Source: Neocallimastix lanati (nom. inval.)
Lineage: Eukaryota > Neocallimastigomycota > Neocallimastigomycetes > Neocallimastigales > Neocallimastigaceae
Direction: 5' to 3'
DNA length: 64,000 nucleotides
NCBI GenBank assembly: GCA_016946835.1
Contig: JACVTC010000001.1
Span: 604,501-668,500, forward strand
Shown here: positions 1 through 12,509 of the stretch, in pieces
Layout of the letters: every line of letters starts with the position of its first letter
How positions within the stretch are numbered: position 1 is the stretch's first letter
Program-made: the position numbers and the translations under genes
Notes under the pieces: generated by a model
The model's database searches: none
What the model was told of the DNA's origin: nothing
What the model saw: only the letters and a program-made list of their open reading frames with translations

Positions 1-2442
1 CTTGCGGATAATGGTATTGAATTTATTCATTCTTTACCTAATTGCCCTCAGCAAAATGGTCGTGCAGAACGTCTTAACCAAACCTTAGATAACTGTGTTA
101 AAACACTCTTATCTTCTGCGAAACTACCTATTAACTTTTGGGATTCAGCAATTTTATGTGCTTGTTGTCTCTATAATCTTAATCCTCATGAAGTCAATAA
201 CTCTCTTATTCCTGATGAAGTTTTCTTCAACAAGCCTGTTGATATATCCCATTTAAAAGTTTTTGGTTGCAGAGTTTATTTTTATAATAATCATAATAAA
301 AATAAATTAGAAAATAATACTAAACCAGGTATCTTTCTTGGTTATGCTTCTGACTCTACAGGTTATAAAATCCTTGATATAACTACTAATTCTATTATAT
401 CTGCAAGTGATGTATATTTTATGGAAAATATTCCTGGATCTATTGAAACTACTTTCTTATCAAATGATTCCTTTGATTTTGATAATTCACAAATTCAGGG
501 GGAACATTCAGATAATAATTCACAATTTATGAATAATCAAAATTTAAACAATAACTTAAACAATAATAATTCAAATACCAAGAATATTAATATGAAATAT
601 TCAAATAATAATAATTTTGAAACTACAGACAATAATAACAATACCGATACCACAGACAATAATAAAAATAATATTACAAATAAACAAAATACTATTGAAA
701 ATAATGAAAATAATAACAAAAATAATAATAATATTAACACCGATGATAATAATCAAATTAAATTAAATAGTAATGACAATAGTGAAACAAATTCTAACAA
801 TAGTGAAACAAATTCTAATAACAATAAAAGAAAATTTATTAATGAAAACAATAATGATAACAAAAATAATAATGATGATGTTATTAAAGAAAATAATTTA
901 AATCCAAAAAAGAAAAACAAAATTTTAAATATTAAACTTAATAATCCATCAAATTATGAGGAAGCAATTAACTCTAAAGAATCAAAACAATGGAAATAAG
1001 CTATCAACAAAGAGCATAATAGCATGTATAATCAAAGAGTTATGGAAATAATTAATATTGTTCCTCGCAATGCAACATTAATTGATGGAAGATGGATATT
1101 TACAACAAAAGATGATGGAACAAAAAAGGCAAGATGGGTAGCTAAAGGTTTTAAACAAAGAGAAGGCATAGATTATAATAACACATACTCTCCAACGGTA
1201 CAAGCTGATAGTCTTAGAATAACAATTGCAATAGCTGCCAGATATGATTGGAAATTAAAACAATTAGATATAAAAGCAGCTTACCTTAATGCTAAATTAA
1301 AAGAAAAAATCTACATGAAAATTCCAAAAGGAGATAAAAATTATGACAAAGGTAAGTATTGGTTACTAAAGAAAGCTCTATATGGCTTAAAACAAGCTGG
1401 TAGAGAGTGGAATAATGAAATATCCAAATTCTTAATAAGTATAGGACTTAAACAAATTAATACTGATAAGTGTATATTTACTAAATATAAAAATAATAAA
1501 TTATCATTAGTATTAAGTCTATATGTTAATGATATTTTACTTACAGGAACTGAAGAAGAAATAAAATATGTATCAAACAATCTTCAAAATAAATATCAAA
1601 TTTCAAAATATACAAATGCTGATAAAATAATTGGAATAAACATTTTCAAGACAGATCAAGGATACAAAATTAATCAAATAGATTACATAGAAAAATTAAT
1701 TGAAAAATATAATATGAAGAAAACAAAACCAATCAAATATCCTAGTAGAAAAATTACTAAAGAAGAAAGAGAAATTTCTCCAGAAATTGACAAAACAATC
1801 TATAAATCAATCATAGGAGAATTATTATTTATATCTACTAAAACAAGACCAGATATAGCTTTTGCTGTTAATCAAGCAAGACATTCAGAATATCCAAAAG
1901 AAGTAGATTTAAAATCAGCTCATATGATTTTACAATATTTAAATTCAACAAAAGAAAAATCAATTCATTATAAAGGAGACAAAAATATATCTGTTTAATG
2001 TGATGCGGATTTTGCTGAAGATGAAGAAACAAGAAAATCAACAACAGGATATATATTTCTTAATGGAGATAGTCCTATTTCTTGGAAATCACAACTACAA
2101 AAATGTGTAACTTTATCAACAGCTGAAGCGGAATTTGTCAGCCTAACTGAATGTACTAAGCATGGTATGTGGTTACAAAAATTATTGGGTGAAATATTTA
2201 ATAACAACTTTACTCTAAAAATAAATATTGATAACAAATCATGCAAATTAATTGCAGAAGATGAAAATTCTAATGCAAGATGTAAACATATGGATATAAA
2301 ATATAAATATGTTAATGAAAAAATAAATGAAGGAAAAGTATCATTAAAATATGTTGATACAGAAAATATGGTTGCAGATTCATTAACTAAAAGTATTTCA
2401 GGTCCAAAAATGAAAATTTTCACTGATTTTATTTTTGATTAA
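1..2442 (+). pseudogene. Ty1/copia pol: integrase C-terminal half, RT, RNase H
   Basis: One frame stays open in copia style from base 1 to 2442 apart from two in-frame TAA codons (997-999 and 1996-1998). In order: the end of the integrase core (ADNG near base 5, PQQNGRAER near 48-75), an Asn-rich spacer (about 480-900), reverse transcriptase (from about 1040; RLVAKGF-type motif near 1140, LDIKAAYLNA near 1265), and RNase H (DADFAEDEETRKSTTGY from about 2004), ending in the copia signature ADSLTKS. The polymerase box reads YVND instead of YVDD near 1520, so one catalytic aspartate is Asn. Two stops plus that change argue for a dead but fairly recent copy. The 5' part (gag, protease, integrase N-terminus) lies outside the window. 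A polypurine tract and LTR follow directly. Confidence 0.93.
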
Positions 2443-2479
2443 AAAAAAAAATTTATTAATACAAATTTAATATAGAAAA

Positions 2480-2510
<31 letters not shown>

Positions 2511-2540
2511 GTAAATATGTAATGCAAAATGTAGGGGGAA

Positions 2541-2804
2541 TGTTAAATATTAGCAATGTTATATGAACATTATGCATAACATATCTAATATGCTACACAA
2601 GCCTAATTAATTATAACCTTATTTTGTATATAGTTATTTTATAGTTTAATTAAAATTAAATTATTTTTTTTCTTGTTGATTTTATAATAATAAAGATATA
2701 TGTATTTTTCTAAATAAATAAATAAATAAAAATATATAATAAATATATATTAAAACACTGGGTGTAATACTTGTTCGTGTTCTCTGAATCCACAACCTTG
2801 AACA
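2541..2804 (+). repeat. 3' LTR of the left-edge copia element
   Basis: The LTR begins TGTTAAATAT right after a purine tract (GTAGGGGGAA, 2531-2540) and appears to end in CTTGAACA at 2804. It contains AATAAA-type repeats (about 2710-2740) suited to polyadenylation. The right boundary is inferred: from 2805 an uninterrupted gypsy reading frame begins, as expected if the LTR inserted into that frame. The start and purine tract match the minus-strand LTR at 63,378-63,652, so both belong to one family. Confidence 0.75.
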
Positions 2805-4030
2805 AATAATAATAATAATATTGAAGAAAATGGAAATAATAATGAAACTATTGAGGTAGAAAATTCAAATATTACTGAATTTATGCAAAAATTCATTAAT
2901 GATCATATAATAACTATTGATGGTAATAAATATTTGAAAGAAGAGGATAATTTAAGAAAAATTATTACCACGAATGAAGAAAAATTCAATCTTATATGGA
3001 AAGCCCATGCCATCGGTCATGAAGGTTTTGATAAAACTTATGAACGATTAAGAAAATCTTTCTACTGGAAAGGAATGACAGTAGATATCAAAAGATTTAT
3101 TGCAAATTGTGAAAATTGTCAATTAAACAAAAGAAACGAAATTCCTGAACCTACCGAAAAATTTGCAACACAAGTAGAAGCTCCTTTTACACACTTGGGT
3201 TTAGATATAATTGGACCACTACCAGAAACCAGTAGTGGAAATCAATATATTATTGTTATTGTAGATTACTTTACAAATGGGTAGAAGCACAACCGCTATC
3301 TACTATTACTTCACGTGACGTTGTCAACTTTTTGTCTCAAATTTTTGCAAGATTTGGTACACCAAACACAATTACAACTGATAATGATGTACAATTTAAT
3401 TCAGATTTTACAAAAATATTTTTGGATTTATATGACGTATACATTAAATTTACTGTAACTTATCATCCTGAATCTAATGGTCTAACTGAAAATCGTAATA
3501 GAGAAATAGGAAAATTATTACGTCTATTAGCAAGTAAAGAAAAAGAATGGGATCTTGTCCTACCTTTTGCTTTATGGGCTTTAGGAACTTCGAAAAATTC
3601 TGTAACTAAATATTCAAGTTTCGAGTTACTTTATGGAAGAAGAGATCAACAACCATTTGAATTAGCTTCATCTCTTCCAACTTCGAATGTACAAGGAAGT
3701 AAAGAAGAATTATTAATTGAAAAATTTATTAATCATAATAAATGGGTTATAGACGCATGTAATAATATAAAGAAGAATAATAAATATTGGGAAACTCGAA
3801 GAGAAGAAATTACAAGTATGAATAAACAAAACGAAATTAAAATAGGAGATTTAGTGAAAGTTCGAAATTTTTCTAGATATAAACTTGATCCTTATTTTGT
3901 AGGTCCATTTGAAGTTACAGGAAAACAATTTAATACAGTTAAATTAATAGACCCAAATACAAAACTACCTTTGGAAAGACTAGTACATATTAAAAATATA
4001 ATAAAATTTAATTCAACAACTATACCATAG
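2805..4030 (+). pseudogene. Ty3/gypsy integrase, 5'-truncated
   Basis: Integrase of a gypsy-type element. An HHCC zinc-binding region is visible (HAIGHEGFDKT, then CENCQ at about 3105-3120), followed by the core with the first Asp in LGLDIIGPLPE, the second in TTDNDVQF, and the Glu in SNGLTENRNREIG. The C-terminal part (VKVRNFSRYKLDPYFVGPFEV) is also typical. One frameshift near 3274-3284, apparently one missing base, separates the two open segments. The frame begins exactly where the copia LTR ends, so the RT part probably lies left of that copia insertion, outside the window. The downstream AAAGAAAGGACGAA (4039-4052) may be the polypurine tract. Confidence 0.93.
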
Positions 4031-4052
4031 TTGTAACTAAAGAAAGGACGAA

Positions 4053-4680
4053 TGATATAAAACATAAATAAAAACTTTAATTATTAATAAATTATTTTAT
4101 TAATAATTACATAAAAATAAATTAATAAATCATTTACAAATTCATGACATAAATAAAACGTGATCGAAAATAATGTGATAAAATTAAAAATTATGTAAAG
4201 ACATAAAATTATGAAAGAACATAAAAATTAATGTAAACATAAAATTTATTACATAAATTTTATGTTATGTTAAAATTGTAATAATTTATAATTTCTTTTT
4301 ATTATTTTTATTATTTTTATATTGATATTTTATTTTATTATATTTTTAATTATTTTTAATAATTATTATTTTATATTAATATTTTATATTTTATTAATTA
4401 TAATAAAATTATATTTTATTATTTTATGAATATTTTATTTTAATATTTTATATTTTATTTTATACTTTTATATTAAATACTTTAAATACTTAATAGTTAC
4501 TCTAAGAGAATTAATTAATTAATTAATTAAATAGTTTATTATGAATTACAAATATAAAAACAAGAATAATTCTTTATAATTATTCTTTGCACAGTTTTAT
4601 GCCAAAAATTATTTTATAATCTTTTATATTTTCAAGATAAATATTAAATACATGTATTAATTAATTTTATAGTTATTTTT
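4053..4680 (+). repeat. Probable gypsy 3' LTR (start only) and AT-rich flank
   Basis: TGATATAAAAC at 4053 directly follows the purine-rich tract after the gypsy integrase stop codon, as an LTR should. No matching CA end or second copy was found, so the right limit is arbitrary. The rest is AT-rich with no coding potential that I can see. Confidence 0.4.
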
Positions 4681-4689
4681 AAATAATAA

Positions 4690-6170
4690 ATTAAATGAAG
4701 AAGATGTCGCTGTTTCGAACCCTACTAATGACGAAAAAATAATTATTACAATTCAATTATTGAATTGAATTATGAGGATAGTATTACTAGTTCGAATCCT
4801 AAAACTAACATTGAAATGAAGAACAGTGAAATAAATAAATTTATTCACAATATTGAAAATAATAATGAAAGTTGCTGAACCTATGATACAGGTGCCAGTG
4901 AACATATAACAAATAATAAAAGTATTTTAAACAATTTAATAAAATTAATATAACTATGGAGTGCCCAAATAGAACTATTTGTAAGTTTGAAGGATATGGA
5001 ACATACAAAGGATTAATTAATAATAATCTTATAGAACTTACAGGTATATTTTTCGAAAGACACAAATAAAAATTTAATAAGTGGTATAAAACTGGCCGAA
5101 GAAAACATGATTGAAGGCTTAATAACTAATTTTAATGGAAAAGCAGATATCATTTTAAAAAAAAATCTGGGAAAGTAATTGGAAGATACCAAAAAAGTAA
5201 TACAAATATAGTAAAATTAATCATTAAAAATATTGAGAATAGTAGAACTTTATTAAAATTAATAACCTTAATGAAGAAAGTAAAAAGATTTGACACGATC
5301 GCTTCGGTCACACTAATTTCGACAATATAAGAAGTCATTTGAAATTACCAAATATTGCTAAAACAAATTGCGAAGATTGTGAAATCACTAAAATTAAAAG
5401 AAAACCACATAATAAGACCCCCAAGAGCTGATGCGATATTAGAGGTCATACACACAGACCTCATATGTCCTATTAAAGATTCTCATTCAGGAAATAAGTA
5501 TATATTAAATGTAATCGATGAATACTTAAGAAAATTATGGATTTTCCCCTTAAAAAATAAATCCGACGTCCCAAAAAATATCATTAATTTCTTTAAGCTA
5601 ATCAAAAGTCATTTCATTATAAAAATATTAAATATTTTAAAACTGATAAGGGAAAGGAATATAACAACAACAAAATTCATAAATATTGTGAAAAGAATGG
5701 TATAATTAAATTATATTCCCCTCCATATAGCCATATAGCCATGAAAATAATGGTTTTATTGAACGTTTCAAACATTAATAAAAATCAAAAAATCATTATT
5801 ATAATGGAGTAAATTAAATCTTGAATTCTGGGATTATGCTAATTTATTTATAATTTAACTCCACACTCTGGTAGTAATTTTTCAATATTATATGAGATTT
5901 TCCATAATGAAAAGGTAAATTTAAATTATCTAAAGTATTCGGTTGTAAGGCGTTTTATAAATTATTAACTCAATTTAAGTACAAATTTCAACCTAACGTT
6001 AATTGAAGGAATCTATTTTGGTTATGACAAAAAATCAAATAGTTGTATCATAATGGATAAAATCGACAAATTTATACACTTTGTAAGGTAAGTAGTCTCC
6101 ATGGAAAATGAACCTGCAGGTAATAATAATTACTTAGACATTACAAATTTAATAAATTGTCAAGAACCCA
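4690..6170 (+). pseudogene. Decayed copia protease-integrase
   Basis: Fragments in all three plus frames line up in copia order. The protease begins with YDTGASEHITNN (about 4880-4915), preceded by an in-frame TGA where the family usually has Trp. Next come a GAG-pre-integrase zinc region (HDRFGHTNFDNIRSH, then CEDCEITKIKRKPH, about 5295-5415), the integrase core (HTDLICPIKDSHSGNKY, ending near 5570), and the conserved region after the core (LKVFGCKAFY, GIYFGYDKKSN, about 5930-6040). The remains stop near 6170, before any RT. Multiple stops and frameshifts make this an old copy. It differs in sequence from the copia copies at 21-45 kb, so it is probably another lineage. Confidence 0.85.
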
Positions 6171-6749
6171 TGGTACTTGTACTGTGGTTAAATTAATCCA
6201 TTATTGGATTAATTAAATTTATAAAATTTAATAAGAATTTAAATAATAATTTAAATTCAATATATAATTGTAAGTGAATGAATAATAATTATTTTTATAA
6301 ATTTTAGTTTAGTTAATGAATATTTGAATAAATAAATTAAAAAATCATTTAGCAGAATTGAAAATAATAGTCTATTATATGTAATAAACTTTAAATTTAA
6401 TTTTAATTTTAATAATTTCTAAATTTAGTACAATAGTTAGTATAAAAAGAAAAGAAGCGAAAAAATAGTTAGGCGTCAACGTTAACAATTTTTATAAAAA
6501 CTTATAATTATTTTATTTTATTTTCCCCGATTTTTAAAATCGTAGTAGTTATATTTTAATTATTGATAATAAAATTTATTTTAATAAATAAATAAAAATT
6601 ATTTTTTAATTTCCTAAATTTATTATTTAATAAATAAGTTAATAAGAAAATTTAAATATTAATTTTCGTTATTTTTGACATTGTTAATTCTTTAAAGTAA
6701 CTTTACCCAATTAAAAAATTAAATTATAAAAAATTATCAATTAAAAAAG
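6171..6749. other. AT-rich spacer, no gene seen
   Basis: Non-coding AT-rich sequence between the decayed copia pol and the next gypsy gag. It probably includes the 5' leader of the gypsy element that starts at 6750, but I could not delimit an LTR or primer site. Confidence 0.5.
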
Positions 6750-9579
6750 ATGTCTGATACTCCTAAAGCTTCGAGCAGTAAGGAAACGAAGAAGGTCGAA
6801 GAAGCCAAGAAAGTAGAGAAGACTGAGACAACCCTCCAGACGTCTCAGTTCAACTCCTTGAAGATGATAGAAGGCTTAACTTCAACCGTGGAGGCTATCA
6901 ATAGCCATACTACCAAGGTTCAACTCTTTTGGGAAGGCTGTCCAATATAAATTCCAGGATGATACTTCAATGCTCAACAAAGTAGAAAATCAAAGCCTGG
7001 AAAGTATTGAAGATGTCAAGGAGCGAGTAGCTACCTTTATCAATTAACAGCTCAAAGGTAGCCAGGCACCGAAGACACCATGGGACACCGATGAAGATGT
7101 GGGGATACCATAACCCCTCAACCAGAACCACCCTTTTACTTCCATGCAGAAGCCATAAAAGTAAATACTTTTATCAATAGATGCAAGATTCATTTCTATT
7201 GATACGCCATTAGATACCTTTACGACGAACAGGTAAAGATATACTAACGGACCGCCTAAAAGGAAGTACTGCTCTGTAGTACCAAGCTACCCAGAAGGAA
7301 ACCCAAGAAAGAAACCCTGATGTAGCGAAGTTGTTCGAGGAAATGAGGGACGATTTTCAATTGGAAGAAGATAAGGAGCTAACGAAATCTAAGCTCCTAA
7401 AGTTAAAGCATGAATGGGGGAAGGTTTACGACTACCTAGCGAAATTCAACAGACTAACCAGAGCGATCGGTTGTACAGAAGAACAAAGGAAAGGCATTCT
7501 AAACTATCAAGTTCTGCCCTCAGTACAAAAAGAATTCATGAAATTGGAGGCCGACAACCCTACTAAGATCTTTCTCAAGGACCTAACTCGCTGCCTGATT
7601 CGGTGTGACATAGACCAGAAAAGGTACCACGACGAAAGATTAGAAAAAAGAGATAGTCAACAAGAAAATCGAGCTTTAGTCGCCGCCCTATTAGGAATTT
7701 ATAGTACCAAATATAGAATCTTTGTAAATGAAAAAGAAAGAGAAGATATCAATAGAAAAGAAAATGGAAAGAGTAGGAACAAACAATTCTTTCCTTCTAA
7801 GGAAAAAAATAAGGAGGACAACCAAGGAGAAAGGGAAGACTCACCAGAACAACCCTATGTTGGATAGAGGAAACTTTAGGAGACCGAGTAGAATTTTCTC
7901 AAGTAATAATAATCCCTACCAACTACAATGCTAGTAAGCGAAGAAAAATAACAGAAAATTTTGTCGTTTTCAATGGAACAATCAACAACATTACGGATTT
8001 AAAAAGATGCAAAGAAGTCTTAATTTTAGATTTATGCTCTAGTATAAAATTATCCCTCCAAAATTGGTTAAAGAATTAAATATTAGTGAAAAAGAAAAGT
8101 TTACTTCAGTCAAAGTAATTGGAAATGAGCCAACACTACGTACCATGACCTATAAGGTAAGTATTCCCTCTCGTAGTTAAAGGCTCACATGATAAGACAG
8201 CCAAACCATTCGCATTCGCTATTCAGTACTTGTTTTAATATAGCAGAACATTTTGAACACACGATACTTTTTGGACAAAACTTCCTAGAGAAAAATTTAT
8301 AGTAGTTATAACCAAGGAAAAAGAACCACCAAGATAGTCAGCCAGGGAAGAGACCGCCTAGACTACCCTACGGAAGATAATACGTGCTTAATAACCGTTA
8401 ATACTAGAGAAAGTACAAATTTCAAGGAATTAGTAACTACCAAAGGCTTACAAGAACTCTTAATTCACCTAGCAAAAAAATGATTCTGTTGTAACCAGAT
8501 ACACGCAACCCTCCAGAAATGATATACAAGAAATCTCTACTTGCGAAAACTATTCCAAGCCTGAACTACCAATACTACCCTCCGGAAATCATAAAGGAGA
8601 AAGATTAACCAGTGTAGATTATCCTCTACCAGAATCACCTGGACTACCTTCCGGAAAATCTATAGGAGAAATTTTAACCAGTGAAAAAATTCCAAAGCCA
8701 TAAGCTGAACGACGACCCTACGGAAAAATCCTAGGCACCCGCTTCAGCCAGAGATAATCTTCACAGACCACAACAGGAGAAGTTCGAGACATCGCTGTGT
8801 TCTTAGTATTACTGTTAGTACTAAAGGACCAATACACCAAAAAGATTTAGAATTATCTACTGAAGAATTAGTGAAGAAATATTACTCTGCTTGGATTGAA
8901 ATATTTAACGAAAAATTGGCCAATACTTTACCTAAGCATATACCATATGATTGTGCTATAGAATTGAAGAAAGGTGTCACTTTCTTTTATGGTCCTATAT
9001 ACCCTACATCCAAGGAAGAGGACGAATAAATTCAGAAATATCTCAAGGATAATTTGGCCAATGGATTCATCAGAAGATCCATCTCACCTGCGGCACACCC
9101 AATGCAATTCCAAAGGAAAAAGAACGGGGAGCTCTGCCTATGCATCGACTAAAGGAAATTGAACCAGCAAACCCTACGGAACTCATACCAGCTCCTTTAA
9201 TCACCGTTGTTTTCGAGGCTATAAAAGGCTTGAAAATTTTTTGCATGCTCGATCTAAAGAGTGCTTACAACCTTATTAGGATTCGTGAATGTGATGAATT
9301 TAAAACCGCCTTCCGCACGAAATACGGACATTTTGAATACACGGTGATGCCTTTTGAACTCACCAACGCCCCTGCTGTTTGCCAAGGTTTTATTAATACT
9401 GTCCTTCGCGACGTAATTAACAAGTACATTTAGGTTTACTTAGATGATATTATCATCTACTCTAAAAATTTCGATGAACATGTTAAACAGGTACAAAAAA
9501 ACCGTCCTGCAACTTCTCATCGATAACCAGTTGGTATCCAAAATCTCAAAGTGCGAATTCCATAAACAAGAAGTGGAAT
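6750..9579 (+). pseudogene. Ty3/gypsy gag-protease-RT, broken
   Basis: A gypsy-like element with markedly higher GC than its surroundings. A possible Gag start at 6750 opens a charged, Lys/Glu-rich N-terminus. After several stops the Gag core is open from about 7331 to 7867 (W-G-K-V-Y-D-Y-L-A-K-F-N-R region). A protease remnant lies near 8010-8180 (IIPPKLVKELNI after a corrupted active site). RT begins near 8860 (ELVKKYYSAW, YDCAIELKKG), continues through [12 protein letters not shown] and [21 protein letters not shown], and reaches an intact YLDDIIIYS box near 9435-9460. A TAG precedes that box. It is cut off near 9579 by copia sequence, with RNase H and integrase missing. Confidence 0.9.
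8509..8784 (+). repeat. 69-bp tandem repeats in the gypsy protease-RT spacer
   Basis: A CCCTCCGGAA-like block recurs at 8509, 8578, 8647 and 8716, exactly 69 bp apart each time; another copy near 8366 fits two further units. The period is a multiple of three (23 codons), and units read roughly as P-S-G ... GE-LTS ... PLPE-PG, so the array was once translated. Confidence 0.75.
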
Positions 9580-11700
9580 GATAATAATAATTCAGATTAC
9601 GAACCAAAAGGTGATGAGTTCAATACCGTCGTTGTACCAAATAATGAAAAATTCAATAATAATAATAAAATCAATAATAATAATTCAAATATTGAAAATT
9701 CTATTAATAATCAAATAAATTATGAATATAATGAAAATTTGAATAAAATCATGAATACAATGGATTAAATATAAATAAAAATAATTCAGAAATAAGATGA
9801 TAACCAAAATAGTTCAAATAAAATTGATTACAATATGAATATTTCCAAAACTAATAACAATTTAAATAATAATTTTGATAATAAATAGTAACAAAATCAA
9901 TAAAATTAAAAATATATTAGAAAAAAGGAAAAACAAATTTAATATGATTGATCCTAAATATAAAATTAATTTAGAAAAAGTGGATTTAAATAATAAAAAT
10001 CTAAATAAGAAAAATAAAAAAGTTATTAAAACTAGAACACCTAGTAAAAATATCACCAATATGAATACATATTTCAACTCTTAAGATGACGATATTGACG
10101 TATTTTAAGTTAATCCTAATTCATTTTATGGAATCAACAATATTTCAACTAATGACAATAGTCTTTCATACAATAAATCCATTTCAATTATTATTAATGA
10201 TGCACCCCTCACTTATGAACAAGCTATTTATGGTCTTCATAATCAACAATGGAAACTTGCTATTAAAGACGAAATCGATAATTTATATAACAACAATATT
10301 ATGACGTTTACTTCTACACTCCAAATAAATAAAAGTGCTATTCCTACAAAATGGGTTTTTACAATTAAAAAGGACAAATTCAATAATATCAGTTAATTCA
10401 AAGTTAGACTCATTATTAAAGGTTTCAGACAGAAAAAGGGTATTGATTACAATTTAACATACTCTCCTACACTTAATATGGATGCCTTTAAATTAATTAT
10501 TGCTATTGCTACAAAATTTAATTGAGTTTGTAAGCAATTAGATATCAAAGCAGCGTACTTTAATTCACGTCTTGATGAGGAAATTTATGTAATGATTCCA
10601 CAAGGTGACCGCTACTTTGAGAGGGGATATTGGCGTCTTAATAAGGTCATTATATGGATTGAAACAATCCTGAGGTCAATGGAACAGAACTATATCAAAA
10701 TTTTTGATTAAAAATGGATATAAGCAATTAAAATCAGAACAATGTATATTCATGAAAGAAAATAAAAATAAATTAACAAATATAATAGGAATATATGTAG
10801 ACGACATGATCATTACTGGAATTGAAAATGAAACAAATAAAATAATAAAGAAGATTAAAGAAAATTTTGAAATATCCAACTCTTGAGATTTAAATTACAT
10901 ATTAGGAATAGAAATAGAAAATAAAAATAACATATATTATGTTTCACAAATGAACTATATAAACAATATATTAGAAAGATTCAACATATATAATAAAGAA
11001 GTCCAAAACACCATGCACTGGTGATAGTATTAAGACAGAAAATAAAAAAGAATTTAATAAAACAATTTATAAGAGTGCCATTGGTACATTAATATTCTTA
11101 TTCAGATGAATAAGACATGACATCACATTTGCTGTACATAAAGCAGCAAGAAATTGTGAAGAACCAACAATAAGTGATTGGAAAAAAGTAATGAAAATAT
11201 TAAAATACTTAAATGAAACAAAAGAATATAAATTAAAATATGATGGAAAAGGTGAAATTATAGCTTATTCAGATGTAGACTTTGCTGGATATATAAAAGA
11301 TCGAAAATCAACATCAGGTATAATATTAATGGGAAATTTTCCAATAAGCTGGTCATCTAAAAAGCAAACTATAGTAGCAACATCAACCGCTGAAGTTGAA
11401 TATATCAGCACTTCAGGATGCATAAAAAAGATTTTATGGTTTAAAATTATATTAAATGAAATATTTAAATTTAGCAAGCCAATAAAATTATAAACTAATA
11501 ACCTTTCTAGTAAAACAAGTATGGAAAAGGGAGATATAAACACAAAATTAAAACATATAGAAATAAAATATTATTTTAATAAAGACCTCAATGAAAAAAA
11601 TATAATAAAATTAGAATATATAAATACGAATGAAATGTTAGCAGATATATTAACCAAAATGTTAATGGTACTAAAATGACTAAATTTTCAAATAAATTTT
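9580..11700 (+). pseudogene. Copia Asn-rich spacer, RT and RNase H
   Basis: Plus-strand copia fragment that joins the gypsy RT abruptly near 9580. It starts in the Asn-rich spacer (9585-10,080), then gives RT in shifting frames: QWKLAIKDEI near 10,250, KGFRQKKGIDY near 10,425, LDIKAAYFNSRL near 10,540, and an intact YVDDMIITG at about 10,796-10,822. RNase H follows (AYSDVDFAGYIKDRKSTSG at about 11,265, STAEVEYISTSG, IKLEYINTNEMLADILTK near 11,610-11,660). At least six stops or frameshifts occur. Integrase, protease and gag are absent, so the copy is 5'-truncated or was cut by rearrangement. A purine-rich tract and possible LTR start follow at about 11,725-11,740. Confidence 0.9.
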
Positions 11701-11739
11701 TTTTATTAAAATAATTTAATTTGAGAATGGAGAAATGCA

Positions 11740-12500
11740 TGTTAAAATATGAAAATAATTTAATTAGTAATTTTAGTTTCTATTATTAATAATCATAGAA
11801 TATTAGAATTATTCATTAATATTCACATGATCAAAATATTGAGATGCGGGACTTTTATGTACAATAATTTATAAGCAGTGGGTTTTTTTAATAATGGTTG
11901 TTTAGTAAATTTTATTAATAAAATTATAATATTCGTACATTTAAAATAATAATTCCAATTCCTAAAATTTACAAGAGAGTCCTCTATTTCTAATATAAAT
12001 AATTCAATTTATCTATAAGAAATAGGTAATATATTAATTTTATATTCTAATATATAGAACTATATAAATTTTATATGGATTAAAGTATTATAATTATTAT
12101 AATTATAATAATACATATTGTAATAAAATAAAATAAAATAATTATCAAAAAAGATATAAATTTAATATTTAATAATTATTATTAAATATACAAATATGTT
12201 ACTACACATTTGCTTTATATCAATATTAGTAATACATTATTAATAAAAAAATATTTTACTTAATTACGCCACATTTTAAATGCATATAAAAAGTGTGACT
12301 TTATTTTATGATAAAACCTTGTAATTACCTTTTTAATTAAATTTAATAATAAATAAACTTTTAAATAAAATCAAAATTTATTAATATATATAATAAATTT
12401 TTATAAGATTTTTAATAATAAATTATTAAACTATATATAATAAAAATAAATATATTTCAAAATTTTAAACTTTAATTTTGAAATTGGAAATTTTGAAATT
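11740..12500 (+). repeat. Possible copia 3' LTR start, then AT-rich spacer
   Basis: TGTTAAAATATG at about 11,740 follows the tract GAGAATGGAGAAATGCA, placed as expected for a 3' LTR. The end is not resolved. The block GAGATGCGGGACTTTTATGT (about 11,840) is echoed in reverse complement near 45,465, so the two regions share repeat ancestry. The rest is AT-rich without genes. Confidence 0.4.
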
Positions 12501-12509
12501 TCAAATTAA

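Noticed and set aside
4705-4800. TTCGAAC and GTTCGAATCC words as tRNA T-arms
   Set aside because: Flanking bases do not form a T-stem and no anticodon or acceptor arm is present; they read as copia coding remnants.
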